The notes beneath the pieces are model-generated. The model did no database searches. It was given only the letters and a program-made list of their open reading frames with translations, and was not told the origin of the DNA. A stretch of 37,260 nucleotides of DNA from an uncultured Actinomycetes bacterium (GTDB lineage Bacteria; Actinomycetota; Actinomycetes; Nanopelagicales; Nanopelagicaceae), in NCBI GenBank assembly GCA_903836945.1, contig CAILSO010000030.1:1-37260 (forward strand), read 5' to 3'. Shown one piece after another: positions 1-9,248 of this stretch (positions within the stretch are counted from its first letter, which is position 1; every line of letters begins with the position of its first letter). Both the position numbers and the translations under genes were made by a program.

Positions 1-492
1 CTCAACTTAAAGTTGGCGCCACAAGGTTCAAATCCAACGACGGTAACCACCAGAGTTCCTGCTGGAATCAACGATGGTGCAAAAATAAAGTTAAAGGGTC
101 GTGGTTCGCCGGGCCAAGCCGGACCAGGAGATTTATATATAACGGTTAATGTTGTTAAGCATCCAGTCTTTACCCGCAAGGATTTAAATCTGCTTATGAC
201 TTTGCCAGTAACTTTTAGTGAGGCAGCGCTGGGGGCAGATGTAAAAGTTCCAACGCTAGATGGCGATGAAGTAACTCTTCGAATCGCGGCCGGAACTCCA
301 AGTGGTCGAACACTTCGGGTTAAAGGTCGGGGCGTGAAATCTGCTAAAGGGACTGGTGACTTACTTGTAACAATTGAAGTTCAAGTTCCACAACGAGTTG
401 ATGGCAAAGCGAAGAAGGCACTTGAAGATTTCGCAGCAGCAACGACAGATTTCAATCCGCGTGAAGATTTGGCACAGAGAGCTCGCGCCTGA
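1..492 (+). CDS. dnaJ: DnaJ chaperone, C-terminal part (5' end outside window)
   Basis: Co-chaperone that delivers unfolded clients to DnaK and stimulates its ATPase. The frame is open to the left edge, so the J domain lies outside. What remains is the DnaJ C-terminal substrate-binding region: TRVPAGINDG and KLKGRG, then GDLYITV, HPVFTRKDLNL, PVTFSEAALGA, VPTLDG, AAGTPSGRTLRVKGRG and GDLLVTIEV, in the order usual for the family. No cysteine occurs in the residues just before TRVPAG, where the last CxxCxGxG repeat of a zinc-finger DnaJ normally sits, so this copy is probably the zinc-finger-less type; the missing upstream part would settle it. The TGA stop shares its A with the ATG of hspR, so the two are co-transcribed, most likely at the end of a dnaK-grpE-dnaJ-hspR operon (inferred). 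Confidence 0.93.
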   Translation, partial: LNLKLAPQGSNPTTVTTRVPAGINDGAKIKLKGRGSPGQAGPGDLYITVNVVKHPVFTRKDLNLLMTLPVTFSEAALGADVKVPTLDGDEVTLRIAAGTPSGRTLRVKGRGVKSAKGTGDLLVTIEVQVPQRVDGKAKKALEDFAAATTDFNPREDLAQRARA

Positions 493-881
493 TGGCTGAT
501 GAAATAACGAATGAAAGTCATTCCGATGATGAAGCGGTTTATGTAATTTCAATCGCCTCACAACTTTCGGGCATGCACCCACAAACACTTCGCCAATATG
601 ATCGTATGGGTCTAGTTTCACCGGGTCGTGCATCTGGCCGAGGCCGACGGTATTCACTTCGCGATATCGCATCATTACGTAACATCCAGCGCCTAGTAGG
701 CGAAGGCATCAACCTTGCCGGCATAAAACGCATCATGGAGTTGGAGACTGCAGTTGCAAATATGGCGCTAGAAGTAGCGAAATTGCGGACCGAAGTAGAT
801 GCCTTGATAGAGGCAAATCCACCAAAGGGATTAGCTAGACGTGAGAAGCAAACTATCGTTGTTTACGAAGAAAAACGCTAA
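492..881 (+). CDS. hspR: HspR, MerR-family heat-shock repressor
   Basis: A 129-residue MerR-type DNA-binding protein. The N-terminal winged helix-turn-helix is visible at about residues 17-80 (YVISIASQLSGMHPQTLRQY, then DRMGLVSPGRASGRGRRYS and LRDIASLRNIQ), followed by a short coiled-coil dimerisation helix (about 83-108) and a charged tail. HspR of Actinobacteria represses the dnaK operon by binding HAIR inverted repeats and needs DnaK as co-repressor. The HAIR site would lie upstream of dnaK, outside this window. Its ATG overlaps the dnaJ stop (TGATG), which fits translational coupling. Product identity rests on the MerR motif and on its position after dnaJ, a strongly conserved actinobacterial arrangement. 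Confidence 0.93.
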   Translation: MADEITNESHSDDEAVYVISIASQLSGMHPQTLRQYDRMGLVSPGRASGRGRRYSLRDIASLRNIQRLVGEGINLAGIKRIMELETAVANMALEVAKLRTEVDALIEANPPKGLARREKQTIVVYEEKR

Positions 882-891
882 GGTTTGCGCC

Positions 892-1425
892 ATGAGTTCA
901 CGCGATAAATTAAAAGATCAGATCCTAAAAAAAGCGGTAGTTCACGGAAAGGTAATTTTATCTTCCGGAAAAGAGGCCGATTACTACGTTGATCTTCGTC
1001 GCGTTACGTTAGATGCTGAGGCCGCGCCACTTGTTGGTGAAGTTATGTTGGATCTAACCAAGGATTTGGATTTTGATGCCGTTGGCGGTTTAACTCTTGG
1101 CGCTGATCCGGTCGCAACCGCGATGATGCATGTCGCAGCGAAGAGCGGTCGCAAATTAGATTCCTTCGTTGTTCGCAAAGCTGAGAAAGCTCATGGCCTA
1201 CAACGTCGTATCGAAGGTCCAGATGTTAAAGGCCGTCGAGTTCTTGCAGTTGAAGATACTTCAACGACTGGTGGATCAGTAATGACTGCAGTGGAAGCAC
1301 TAAAAGAAGCAGGTGCGATTGTCGTCGGAGTTGCAGTAATCGTGGAACGCGGCGCTGCACCGTTAATTAAAGAGAACGGTCTGGAATATTTAGCTGCTTA
1401 CCAATTATCTGACTTAGGACTTTAA
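892..1425 (+). CDS. pyrE: Orotate phosphoribosyltransferase
   Basis: Converts orotate and PRPP to orotidine 5'-phosphate in pyrimidine synthesis (cytoplasmic). The 177-residue product has the type I PRTase signature VLAVEDTSTTGGSVMTAVEA at about residues 119-138, with the acidic pair ED and the TSTTGGS phosphate loop, plus FDAVGGLTLGADPVATA and SFVVRKAEKAHG, typical of PyrE. I chose the ATG at 892 (MSSRDKLKDQI). An in-frame GTG at 841 would add 17 residues lying entirely within hspR and unlike PyrE N-termini. No good Shine-Dalgarno precedes 892, and it follows hspR by 10 nt, so it may be read from the same mRNA. Its TAA stop abuts the stop of the opposite-strand gene with no base between. Confidence 0.95.
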   Translation: MSSRDKLKDQILKKAVVHGKVILSSGKEADYYVDLRRVTLDAEAAPLVGEVMLDLTKDLDFDAVGGLTLGADPVATAMMHVAAKSGRKLDSFVVRKAEKAHGLQRRIEGPDVKGRRVLAVEDTSTTGGSVMTAVEALKEAGAIVVGVAVIVERGAAPLIKENGLEYLAAYQLSDLGL

Positions 1426-2064
1426 TTAAGATAAATGTTTGCGAGAGCGCCACTCTTTAAAGATTTCTAAAGCAAGCGGCAAGATCGTTACGATCGCAAT
1501 CGTCAGAATTATGTAAGTTAGGTATTTGCTGATGGTGTCGGCAAATTGTTTTCCAACGCCATAGCCGCCCCAGATAAGAACTTGGGTCCAGATGAGTGCG
1601 CCCACAACATTCCAAAATGCGAACTCTTTAAATGGAATTCGAACCATTCCAGAAACTGGATTTACTAAACCGCGTACGACTGGAACGAAACGTCCAAGAA
1701 CAATGGCTTTACCGTGGCCATATTTAGCTAAGTAACGCTCGGCACTATTTAATTTTTCGGCGTTGAAGAATTTTGACTCAGCGCGGCTAAATGCCTTGCG
1801 GCCAAAGTGCCAACCAAGGAAGTGACCCATTTGTGATCCGATGATCGCAGCGATTGGTGCGCCGATTGCGAGTTCGGTAATTGAGAAGTGATGAGCTCCG
1901 GCTGGGACGCCGATGCCGGCTGCAAAGAGGCCACCGCTAATAAGCAGGGTGTCACCTGGCAGGCCAATGATCAGTGGCAGGCCGGTCTCTAGGAAGAGCA
2001 CGCCAAAGGCGATGACCAAGGCGTAGTTGCTAGATAGGGCGCTGGTTATGTTGATAAAGCTCAT
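1426..2064 (-). CDS. DedA-family membrane protein
   Basis: A 212-residue integral membrane protein of the DedA (SNARE-associated/VTT) family. Visible hallmarks are the first hydrophobic stretch ending in LFLETGLPLIIGLPGDTLL (E.G.P...PGD), the amphipathic re-entrant region, GRFVPVVRGLVNPVSGMVRI (F.R..P.VR...), and FAFWNVVGALIWTQVL. DedA proteins are linked to lipid-carrier recycling (undecaprenyl phosphate, phospholipids) and membrane homeostasis; the substrate of this one cannot be told. Its ATG is at 2064 on the minus strand. No Shine-Dalgarno is close. Its stop codon touches the pyrE stop, giving the palindrome TAATTA at 1423-1428, so neither gene has a terminator of its own between them. 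Confidence 0.9.
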   Translation of the reverse strand: MSFINITSALSSNYALVIAFGVLFLETGLPLIIGLPGDTLLISGGLFAAGIGVPAGAHHFSITELAIGAPIAAIIGSQMGHFLGWHFGRKAFSRAESKFFNAEKLNSAERYLAKYGHGKAIVLGRFVPVVRGLVNPVSGMVRIPFKEFAFWNVVGALIWTQVLIWGGYGVGKQFADTISKYLTYIILTIAIVTILPLALEIFKEWRSRKHLS

Positions 2065-2074
2065 GAGATTGACA

Positions 2075-2080
2075 AATATA
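2075..2080 (-). promoter_or_regulatory. Candidate -10 element for the DedA gene
   Basis: On the minus strand TATATT lies 10 nt before the ATG at 2064, so transcription would begin only a few bases from the start codon. No convincing -35 hexamer was found at 16-18 nt. Weak evidence on its own. Confidence 0.3.
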
Positions 2081-2173
2081 CCTATTTATTTGCATCTCCT
2101 AGTCATCTTCAGCAATATATGTGTAACCTTTCGGGGTTCAGTGTCCACCGACGCACACTTATAGGAGAACTAC

Positions 2174-4426
2174 GTGGCTAATCTCGTCCAAGTAACTGGG
2201 TCAAATCTGACCTACGTCTATATCGTCCTGGCAATCTCATTGGTGGCGCTCGCCATCGCCTACGCACTTCGAGCTCAGGTTTTGGCTCAGAGCGAGGGCA
2301 CCGAGAAGATGAAGGAGATTGCAGCCGCTGTTCAAGAAGGCGCTGCAGCATATCTCAATCGCCAATTTAAGACCCTTTCATATTTCGTAGTAATTGTATT
2401 TTTCTTACTTTTCGCACTTCCTGGCCATTTAGATATTCGTATCGGTCGTTCGATCTTCTTCCTACTTGGCGCCGCATTTTCGGCAGCAGTGGGCTACAAC
2501 GGCATGTGGCTTGCCGTTCGCGCCAATGTGCGTGTAGCTGAAGCTGCTCGTCAGAAGTCAGCTGCAAATGCGGTTCGAATCGCATTTCGTACCGGTGGCG
2601 TAGTTGGAATGACAACTGTTGGACTCGGCCTACTCGGCGCATCGCTTGTTGTTGCGATTTATCACGAGAATGCCCCAGCAGTTCTAGAAGGATTTGGTTT
2701 CGGCGCCGCGATGCTTGCCATGTTTATGCGCGTTGGTGGCGGAATCTTCACAAAGGCAGCGGATGTCGGCGCTGACCTAGTTGGAAAAGTCGAACAAGGT
2801 ATTCCAGAAGATGACCCACGTAACGCTGCAACAATTGCCGACAACGTTGGCGACAACGTTGGTGACTGTGCTGGTATGGCTGCCGATCTATTCGAGTCAT
2901 ATGCCGTAACTCTTGTAGCTGCACTAATTCTTGGTAAGGCTGGTTTCGGTAACGCTGGTCTTATTTATCCGCTGATCGTTCCTGCAATTGGAATTATCAC
3001 TGCAATAATCGGAATCTTCATTACACGTCTACGTCCGACCGATAAGTCAGCAATGCAAGCAATCAACCGTTCATTCTTTATGTCGGCGATTATTTCGGCA
3101 GTGCTAGTTGGTTTTGCAACTTATACCTACCTTCCATCATCACTAAAGCAAATGGCAGGTCTAACCACCGAAGCGGCAAATGTAAATGTAAATCCACGTG
3201 TACTCGCTATCGGCGCAGTATTAATTGGAATCGTTCTTGCTGCTGCAATTCAATTGTTAACCGGATTCTTTACCGAAGTTGGCAAGCGTCCAGTAAACGA
3301 TGTTGCTGCTTCTTCAAAGACTGGCTCGGCAACCGTGATTTTGGCTGGTATTTCAGTTGGATTTGAATCTGCTGTTTACTCAGCGCTTCTTATTGCTGCT
3401 GGTGTCTTTGGCGCATTCCTACTTGGCCAAGGCTCAATCGTTCTCTCACTATTCGCAGTATCACTAGCCGGAACTGGTCTTTTGACAACGGTTGGCGTAA
3501 TCGTTGCGATGGATACATTTGGTCCGATCTCAGATAACGCGCAAGGCATTGCTGAAATGTCAGGCGATGTAAAGGGTGAAGGCGCACAAATCCTTACTCA
3601 ACTTGATGCTGTTGGAAACACAACTAAGGCAATCACAAAGGGAATCGCAATCGCGACTGCGGTACTTGCTGCAACCGCATTGTTTGGTGCCTTTACAGAT
3701 GCAATTAAGTTGGCCGTAAGTGATGCCGGAAAGGCGATCACAGATATTCAGTTCCAAGGAGTTCTGGATGTTGCAAATCCACGTAACTTGGTTGGTCTGA
3801 TTATCGGAGCAGCTGTTGTATTTATGTTCTCTGGTTTAGCAATCAATGCAGTATCTCGCGCAGCTGGCGCAGTTGTTCATGAAGTTCGCGAACAATTTAG
3901 ATTGCACCCTGGAATCATGAAGGGTACCGAGAAGCCTGAATACGGCCGCGTTGTTGATATTTGTACTCGCGATTCACTTCGCGAACTTGCAACACCAGGA
4001 CTGCTTGCAGTTATGGCACCAATCGCTGTTGGTTTCGGACTTGGTGTTGGCGCACTCGGTGCCTATCTTGCTGGTGCAATTGGTACCGGAACTTTGATGG
4101 CGGTATTCCTAGCTAACTCTGGTGGCGCATGGGATAACGCAAAGAAGATGGTTGAAGATGGAAATCACGGTGGCAAGGGTTCAGATGCACACCATGCAAC
4201 TATCGTTGGTGACACCGTTGGTGATCCATTTAAGGACACCGCAGGTCCAGCCATCAACCCACTAATCAAGGTTATGAACTTGGTTGGACTTCTCATTACT
4301 CCAGCAATTGTTAGCTTTGCGCTAAATGGACATAACTTAATTTCTAAGTCCGTTTCACTGCTCGCAACATTAGTGATTATTGGAGCCCTAATTCGAAATC
4401 GTCGCGCCTCAACCGCGATCGCTTAA
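2174..4426 (+). CDS. hppA: Membrane H+-translocating pyrophosphatase, K+-independent type
   Basis: A 750-residue polytopic protein (about 15-16 hydrophobic segments) that hydrolyses pyrophosphate and pumps protons. The catalytic loops are intact: FTKAADVGADLVGKVEQGIP and DDPRNAATIADNVGDNVGDC (acidic Mg-PPi site) in the first half, and DNAKKMVEDGNHGGKGSDAH with GDTVGDPFKDTAGPAINPL near the C-terminus. The motif GNTTKA has lysine at about residue 485; K+-dependent enzymes carry alanine there, so this should be the K+-independent class. The start is GTG at 2174, 6 nt after AGGAG (2163-2167), one of the clearest ribosome sites in the window. It stands alone at its 5' side and is followed 25 nt later by topA. 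Such pumps salvage energy from biosynthetic PPi, sensible in an oligotroph (inference). Confidence 0.97.
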   Translation: MANLVQVTGSNLTYVYIVLAISLVALAIAYALRAQVLAQSEGTEKMKEIAAAVQEGAAAYLNRQFKTLSYFVVIVFFLLFALPGHLDIRIGRSIFFLLGAAFSAAVGYNGMWLAVRANVRVAEAARQKSAANAVRIAFRTGGVVGMTTVGLGLLGASLVVAIYHENAPAVLEGFGFGAAMLAMFMRVGGGIFTKAADVGADLVGKVEQGIPEDDPRNAATIADNVGDNVGDCAGMAADLFESYAVTLVAALILGKAGFGNAGLIYPLIVPAIGIITAIIGIFITRLRPTDKSAMQAINRSFFMSAIISAVLVGFATYTYLPSSLKQMAGLTTEAANVNVNPRVLAIGAVLIGIVLAAAIQLLTGFFTEVGKRPVNDVAASSKTGSATVILAGISVGFESAVYSALLIAAGVFGAFLLGQGSIVLSLFAVSLAGTGLLTTVGVIVAMDTFGPISDNAQGIAEMSGDVKGEGAQILTQLDAVGNTTKAITKGIAIATAVLAATALFGAFTDAIKLAVSDAGKAITDIQFQGVLDVANPRNLVGLIIGAAVVFMFSGLAINAVSRAAGAVVHEVREQFRLHPGIMKGTEKPEYGRVVDICTRDSLRELATPGLLAVMAPIAVGFGLGVGALGAYLAGAIGTGTLMAVFLANSGGAWDNAKKMVEDGNHGGKGSDAHHATIVGDTVGDPFKDTAGPAINPLIKVMNLVGLLITPAIVSFALNGHNLISKSVSLLATLVIIGALIRNRRASTAIA

Positions 4427-4451
4427 TAGTTAGGTAACTTCCCCAAAAGTT

Positions 4452-7208
4452 ATGGGCACAAAACTTGTAATCGTCGAGTCCCCCGCGAAGGCGCGCAAAA
4501 TAGGCGGCTTCCTGGGGGATGAGTACGTAGTTGAAGCATCGGTTGGTCACATTCGAGATCTGCCTCAACGCGCTGCCGACATTCCAAAGGAATACAAGAA
4601 AATTGCCTGGGCTAAAGAGGGCGTAAATATTGAAGAAGAGTTTGAACCGCTTTATGTCATCAACCCTGATAAAAAAGCGAAGGTTTCAGAGCTCAAAGAG
4701 CTAATGAAAGATGCCGATGAGTTAATTCTGGCAACGGATGAAGACCGTGAAGGTGAAGCGATCGCCTGGCATTTAATTGAAGTCCTACGACCAAAGATTC
4801 CAATTCGTCGAATGGTCTTCCATGAAATTACCAAAGAAGCGATTCAAAAAGCTGCAAATGAAACTCGAGATTTAGATTATAGATTAGTTGATGCGCAAGA
4901 AACTCGTCGAGTACTTGATCGCCTCTATGGTTATCGGCTCTCACCAGTTCTCTGGAAGAAAGTTATGCCCCGCATTTCTGCGGGTCGAGTTCAATCAGTT
5001 GCAACTCGCCTAATCGTTGAACGCGAACGCGAAAGAATGGCATTCATCTCATCTAGTTGGTGGGACTTAACTGCAACTTGTGAGGCTGGTTTTAACGCTC
5101 GGCTACTTTCACTAGATGGCAAGCGCGTTGCAGCAACAAATGATTTTGATTCTAATGGTGGTCTTAAAGAGAAGTCGATTTCTAATATTTTGTTATTGGA
5201 TGAAGCCGCCGCAAATGAATTAGTTCAATCGCTTCAAGGCAAGTCACTAGTTGTTAAATCGACCGAAGAGTCGCCACGCACCGAACGACCAAAGGCACCA
5301 TTCACAACTTCAACAATGCAACAAGATGCCGGTTCTAGACTTGGCTGGGGTGCGCAATTAACAATGCGCGTTGCGCAACGACTTTACGAAAATGGCTACA
5401 TAACTTACATGCGTACCGACTCGGTAACTCTCTCACAGAGTGCAATTGAATCGGCTCGTGCGCAAGCAAAGAGTTTGTATGGTGCCGAATACATTCCAGC
5501 TACCCCAAGAGTTTATGAAGGAAAGACTAAGAATGCGCAGGAAGCTCACGAGGCCATTCGCCCGGCTGGCGATATCTTTAAAACTCCTGGTGAATTAGCC
5601 CCTGAACTCTCTCGTGATGAATTTGCGCTTTACGATCTTATTTGGAAACGCACGATCGCATCTCAAATGTCTGATGCTAAGAAAATGCAGATGCGCGTTG
5701 ATTTCGATGTCCAAAGTAAGAGCGGCGGCGATGCGATATTTCGAGCAAATGGTTCGGTTGTTACCTTCCCAGGTTTCTTAGCGGCCTATGAAGAAATCAC
5801 CGATGAAGGTAAAGATGGCGAAGAGGATGATTCAAAGCGGCTACCGGCAATGGCTGTCGGAGATTCAATGAAGGTAAGTAATTACGCTTGCGAGGGCCAT
5901 GAAACAAAGCCACCAGCTCGTTATACCGAACCAACTTTGGTTAAGAAGTTGGAAGAACTCGGAATTGGTCGTCCTTCAACATTCGCTTCCATTATTTCAA
6001 CTATTCAAGATCGCGGATATGTAGCAAAGCGCGGTCGGGCACTTGTTCCGACATTCTTAGCATTCTCTGTTACTGGTTTACTGGAACAACATTTTGGCAA
6101 GTTAGTTGATTATGAATTCACCGCTTCAATGGAAGAAGATTTGGATCGCATTGCAAATGGTGAGGAAGATCGAGTTGCTTGGCTAACTAGATTCTTCTTT
6201 GGCACCGATGGAAATCCAGGGCTGGAAGCACTGGCTGCAGACCTCGGTGCAATTGATGCACAACAAATTAATACCATGAAAATGGGCCAAGATATTGAGA
6301 TCAGAGTTGGCCGCTTTGGTGCATATGTACAGCAAGGCCAAGGTGATGATCGTAAGTTTGCAAATATTCCAGAGACGATGGCTCCAGATGAATTAACTTT
6401 GCAAGTTGCCTTAGATCTACTTGCACAACCTTCAGGCGAACGAGAACTCGGAATAAATCCAGCGTCTGGCTTCCCATTGCTCGCTAAATCCGGTCGCTTT
6501 GGTCCTTATGTAACCGAAGTTTTCCCAGAACCAGAGTTGGTTGTAGATAAGAAGACTGGCGAACTCAAAAAGCCACGCAAGAAGAAGGATGCACCAAAGC
6601 CAAAGACCGCATCACTTCTCTCTACGATGTCGCTGGATACAATTAATTTAGATGATGCCCTAAAACTTATGTCACTTCCAAGAACTTTGGGAGATTATGA
6701 AGGCGCACCAATCACTGTGCAAAATGGCCGTTATGGTCCTTACTTAACAAATGGAACTGATTCCAGAACTTTAACTTCAGAGGAACAACTCTTCACAATT
6801 ACTCTTGATGAAGCAATTGAAATTTATAAGCAACCAAAGGTACGTCGTCGTGGTGTTGCAAAGCCACCGCTAAAAGATTTAGGTGTTGATCCAACTTCAC
6901 AAAAGCCAGTGCTTGTTAAAGATGGCCGGTTTGGAATTTATGTAACCGATGGCGAAACAAATGCCACACTTCGTCGCGGCGATACCGTTGAATTCTTAAC
7001 GCTAGAGCGCGGTATGGAATTACTCGCTGGCCGTCGTGCTTGGGAGGCGGAGAATGGTGGTGCGCCTCGTGCCAAGAAGAGTTCCAAGCGGGCGAAGAAA
7101 TCTGCCCCAACATTGACTTCAAAGACGGTTAAAGCAACTGGCGCGCCTAAAACTAAGAAGAAAGCAGCCTCTGGAAAGGGAAAGCTCGCTACTGGGGCGA
7201 GCCTCTAG
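4452..7208 (+). CDS. topA: DNA topoisomerase I
   Basis: A 918-residue type IA topoisomerase that relaxes negative supercoils. The Toprim domain starts at the N-terminus (KLVIVESPAKARKIGGFLG), with the metal site TDEDREGE (D96, D98, E100). The catalytic tyrosine is Y319 in YITYMRTDS. The C-terminal third lacks cysteine zinc fingers and instead shows repeated GRFGxYV-type modules (GRFGAYV, GRFGPYV, GRYGPYL, GRFGIYV), then a Lys/Ala-rich tail from about residue 875. This layout is the actinobacterial one, where the repeats and basic tail bind DNA. The ATG at 4452 is 25 nt after hppA, with no strong Shine-Dalgarno. It is followed 9 nt later by the MFS-tmk gene, so the replication genes probably form one transcript. 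Confidence 0.97.
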   Translation: MGTKLVIVESPAKARKIGGFLGDEYVVEASVGHIRDLPQRAADIPKEYKKIAWAKEGVNIEEEFEPLYVINPDKKAKVSELKELMKDADELILATDEDREGEAIAWHLIEVLRPKIPIRRMVFHEITKEAIQKAANETRDLDYRLVDAQETRRVLDRLYGYRLSPVLWKKVMPRISAGRVQSVATRLIVERERERMAFISSSWWDLTATCEAGFNARLLSLDGKRVAATNDFDSNGGLKEKSISNILLLDEAAANELVQSLQGKSLVVKSTEESPRTERPKAPFTTSTMQQDAGSRLGWGAQLTMRVAQRLYENGYITYMRTDSVTLSQSAIESARAQAKSLYGAEYIPATPRVYEGKTKNAQEAHEAIRPAGDIFKTPGELAPELSRDEFALYDLIWKRTIASQMSDAKKMQMRVDFDVQSKSGGDAIFRANGSVVTFPGFLAAYEEITDEGKDGEEDDSKRLPAMAVGDSMKVSNYACEGHETKPPARYTEPTLVKKLEELGIGRPSTFASIISTIQDRGYVAKRGRALVPTFLAFSVTGLLEQHFGKLVDYEFTASMEEDLDRIANGEEDRVAWLTRFFFGTDGNPGLEALAADLGAIDAQQINTMKMGQDIEIRVGRFGAYVQQGQGDDRKFANIPETMAPDELTLQVALDLLAQPSGERELGINPASGFPLLAKSGRFGPYVTEVFPEPELVVDKKTGELKKPRKKKDAPKPKTASLLSTMSLDTINLDDALKLMSLPRTLGDYEGAPITVQNGRYGPYLTNGTDSRTLTSEEQLFTITLDEAIEIYKQPKVRRRGVAKPPLKDLGVDPTSQKPVLVKDGRFGIYVTDGETNATLRRGDTVEFLTLERGMELLAGRRAWEAENGGAPRAKKSSKRAKKSAPTLTSKTVKATGAPKTKKKAASGKGKLATGASL

Positions 7209-7217
7209 GCTAACGAC

Positions 7218-9248
7218 ATGGCCAAATCACTTCCATATCCTGGCGCGCCGGCGCAATCTGAAACACGAAGTGTTTTAGCGATTCCAGCATTTCGCAGGCT
7301 TTGGAAATCTATGGCCTTCTCATCATTTGGAGATTGGCTTGGGTTACTTGCGACCACAGCGCTGGCACAAGAACTTTCTGGTGGGAATTATAAGAAGGCA
7401 AACTTTGCGATCGCTGGAGTTTTTATTGTTCGCTTACTCCCAGCCGTATTTTTAGGACCGATCGCTGGAGTTATTGCCGACCGCTTTGATCGCAGGCGGC
7501 TAATGATCGTTACTGACATTATGCGATTCGCGCTCTACCTATCCATTCCAATTGTTGGAAACTATTTATGGCTTTACACCGCAACTGTCTTAGTTGAAGC
7601 GGTAACGCTCTTTTGGTCTCCGGCCAAAGAGGCTTCGGTTCCAAATTTAGTTCCTAAAAATAAATTAGAGAGTGCAAACCAAGTTTCGCTACTTGCGGCA
7701 TACGGAACTGCACCAATCGCCGCTTTAGTTTTCTCCCTGTTAGCTCTATTTGCTGGTGCCCTTTCAAATATCGCACCTGTTCGGTACACATCTACCGCAG
7801 ATCTTGGCCTCTACATCGATGCCATTTCATTTCTTTACACCGCTTGGGTCGTATATGGATTAAGTGAGATTCCTCGCGGTGCTTCAAGCAAAGCATCAGT
7901 CAATGAAAATATTGGCAAGTCCTTATTTGATGGATTTAAGTTTGTGAGTGGTTCAAAGATCATTCGCGGTTTAATTTTTGGAATGCTCGGTGCATTTTTT
8001 GCAGCGGGCGCGGTAATTGGGCTCGCTCGAACCTTCGTTGGCGACTTACATGCCGGCGATGCTGCTTACGGTGTTCTCTTTGGCTCGGTATTTACTGGAT
8101 TGGCACTTGGAATTTCAGTTGGCCCAAAGGTCTTCTCACAATTTTCTAGACGTAGATTATTTGGCGCTGCGCTTACCATCTCATCATTTTTCTTAATCTT
8201 GCTCGCCTTAATCTCCAACCTAGTTTTAGCAATCATCATGACAATATTCCTCGGCGCATTTGCTGGAGTCTCTTGGGTTACTGGATTCACCATGCTTGGT
8301 ATGGAAGTTGAGGATGAAGTACGTGGCCGAACCTTTGCCTTCGTACAATCTTTAATCAGAATCTCATTAGTTTTAGTTCTGGCAATCGCACCAGTTATTG
8401 CAGCTGCGATTGGTCGCCATACTTTTGCAGTTGGTGGTCTGCATGCCAGCTACAACGGTGCGGCATTCACGATGTTCTTTGCTGGCGTAATTGGAATGGC
8501 CGTTGGAATCGTCTCTTACTTACAAATGCGCGACCGACCAACCGTCTCACTTTGGTCTGATGTTATTGCGGCTTTCCGTGGCGACCTCGGTGGAATTACC
8601 GGCGGAAATCAAGCCGGGTTATTTATCTCATTTGAAGGTGGCGAGGGCGCCGGAAAATCTACACAGACCGAGCTCTTAAAGAAATATTTAGAATCGATCG
8701 GGGAAGAAGTTGTTTTAACGCGCGAACCTGGTGGCACGCCACTTGGTAATCAGCTTCGCAAAATTTTATTAGATAACGCAACTGGCGAGATTTCACCAAG
8801 AGCAGAAGCGCTAATTTATGCAGCAGATAGAGCAAATCACGTCCACGCCCTCATCAGACCAGCTCTTGAATCTGGCAAGGTTGTAATCACAGATCGCTAC
8901 TTAGATTCTTCAATTGCTTATCAGGGTGCGGGCCGCGTATTAGCGCCAGCCGAAGTTGCAAGAATTTCTAGATGGGCAACCGAACGACTAATTCCGACTT
9001 TGACTGTAATAATTGATCTACCAGCAGAAGTTGGTTTAGGAAGATTGCAATCACGCGATCGTTTAGAAGCAGAACCACTTGCCTTTCATGAAAGAGTGCG
9101 TCAAGAATTTTTGTCGCTAGCTAATTCAGATCCAGAGCGATATTTCATAGTGGATGGCACCCAATCAATTGAAACCATTCATGAATTAATCACCGAACGT
9201 GTCAAAAACATTAAATTACTCAAGATCAATCAAACAAAGAAGAAGTAA
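7218..9248 (+). CDS. tmk: MFS membrane domain fused to thymidylate kinase
   Basis: A two-part protein of 676 residues. Residues 1 to about 445 are a major facilitator superfamily domain with about 11-12 hydrophobic segments and the loop motif GVIADRFDRRRL. From about 468 to 676 comes a complete dTMP kinase: FISFEGGEGAGKS (P-loop 474-481), TREPGGTPLG, the Asp-Arg motif in ITDRYLDSSIAYQGAGR, and a LID region around LQSRDRLEAEP. The kinase phosphorylates dTMP to dTDP for DNA synthesis. The sequence runs through without a stop or frameshift, so the fusion is genuine in this window; similar fusions are known in Actinobacteria. No separate tmk is visible. Its TAA overlaps the holB ATG (TAATG), as in the usual tmk-holB pairing. 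What the membrane half transports is unknown. Confidence 0.95.
   Translation: MAKSLPYPGAPAQSETRSVLAIPAFRRLWKSMAFSSFGDWLGLLATTALAQELSGGNYKKANFAIAGVFIVRLLPAVFLGPIAGVIADRFDRRRLMIVTDIMRFALYLSIPIVGNYLWLYTATVLVEAVTLFWSPAKEASVPNLVPKNKLESANQVSLLAAYGTAPIAALVFSLLALFAGALSNIAPVRYTSTADLGLYIDAISFLYTAWVVYGLSEIPRGASSKASVNENIGKSLFDGFKFVSGSKIIRGLIFGMLGAFFAAGAVIGLARTFVGDLHAGDAAYGVLFGSVFTGLALGISVGPKVFSQFSRRRLFGAALTISSFFLILLALISNLVLAIIMTIFLGAFAGVSWVTGFTMLGMEVEDEVRGRTFAFVQSLIRISLVLVLAIAPVIAAAIGRHTFAVGGLHASYNGAAFTMFFAGVIGMAVGIVSYLQMRDRPTVSLWSDVIAAFRGDLGGITGGNQAGLFISFEGGEGAGKSTQTELLKKYLESIGEEVVLTREPGGTPLGNQLRKILLDNATGEISPRAEALIYAADRANHVHALIRPALESGKVVITDRYLDSSIAYQGAGRVLAPAEVARISRWATERLIPTLTVIIDLPAEVGLGRLQSRDRLEAEPLAFHERVRQEFLSLANSDPERYFIVDGTQSIETIHELITERVKNIKLLKINQTKKK

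Noticed and set aside
841-891. Upstream GTG start for pyrE adding 17 residues
   Set aside because: It lies wholly inside hspR, and the extra residues do not resemble PyrE N-termini; ATG 892 fits the family.
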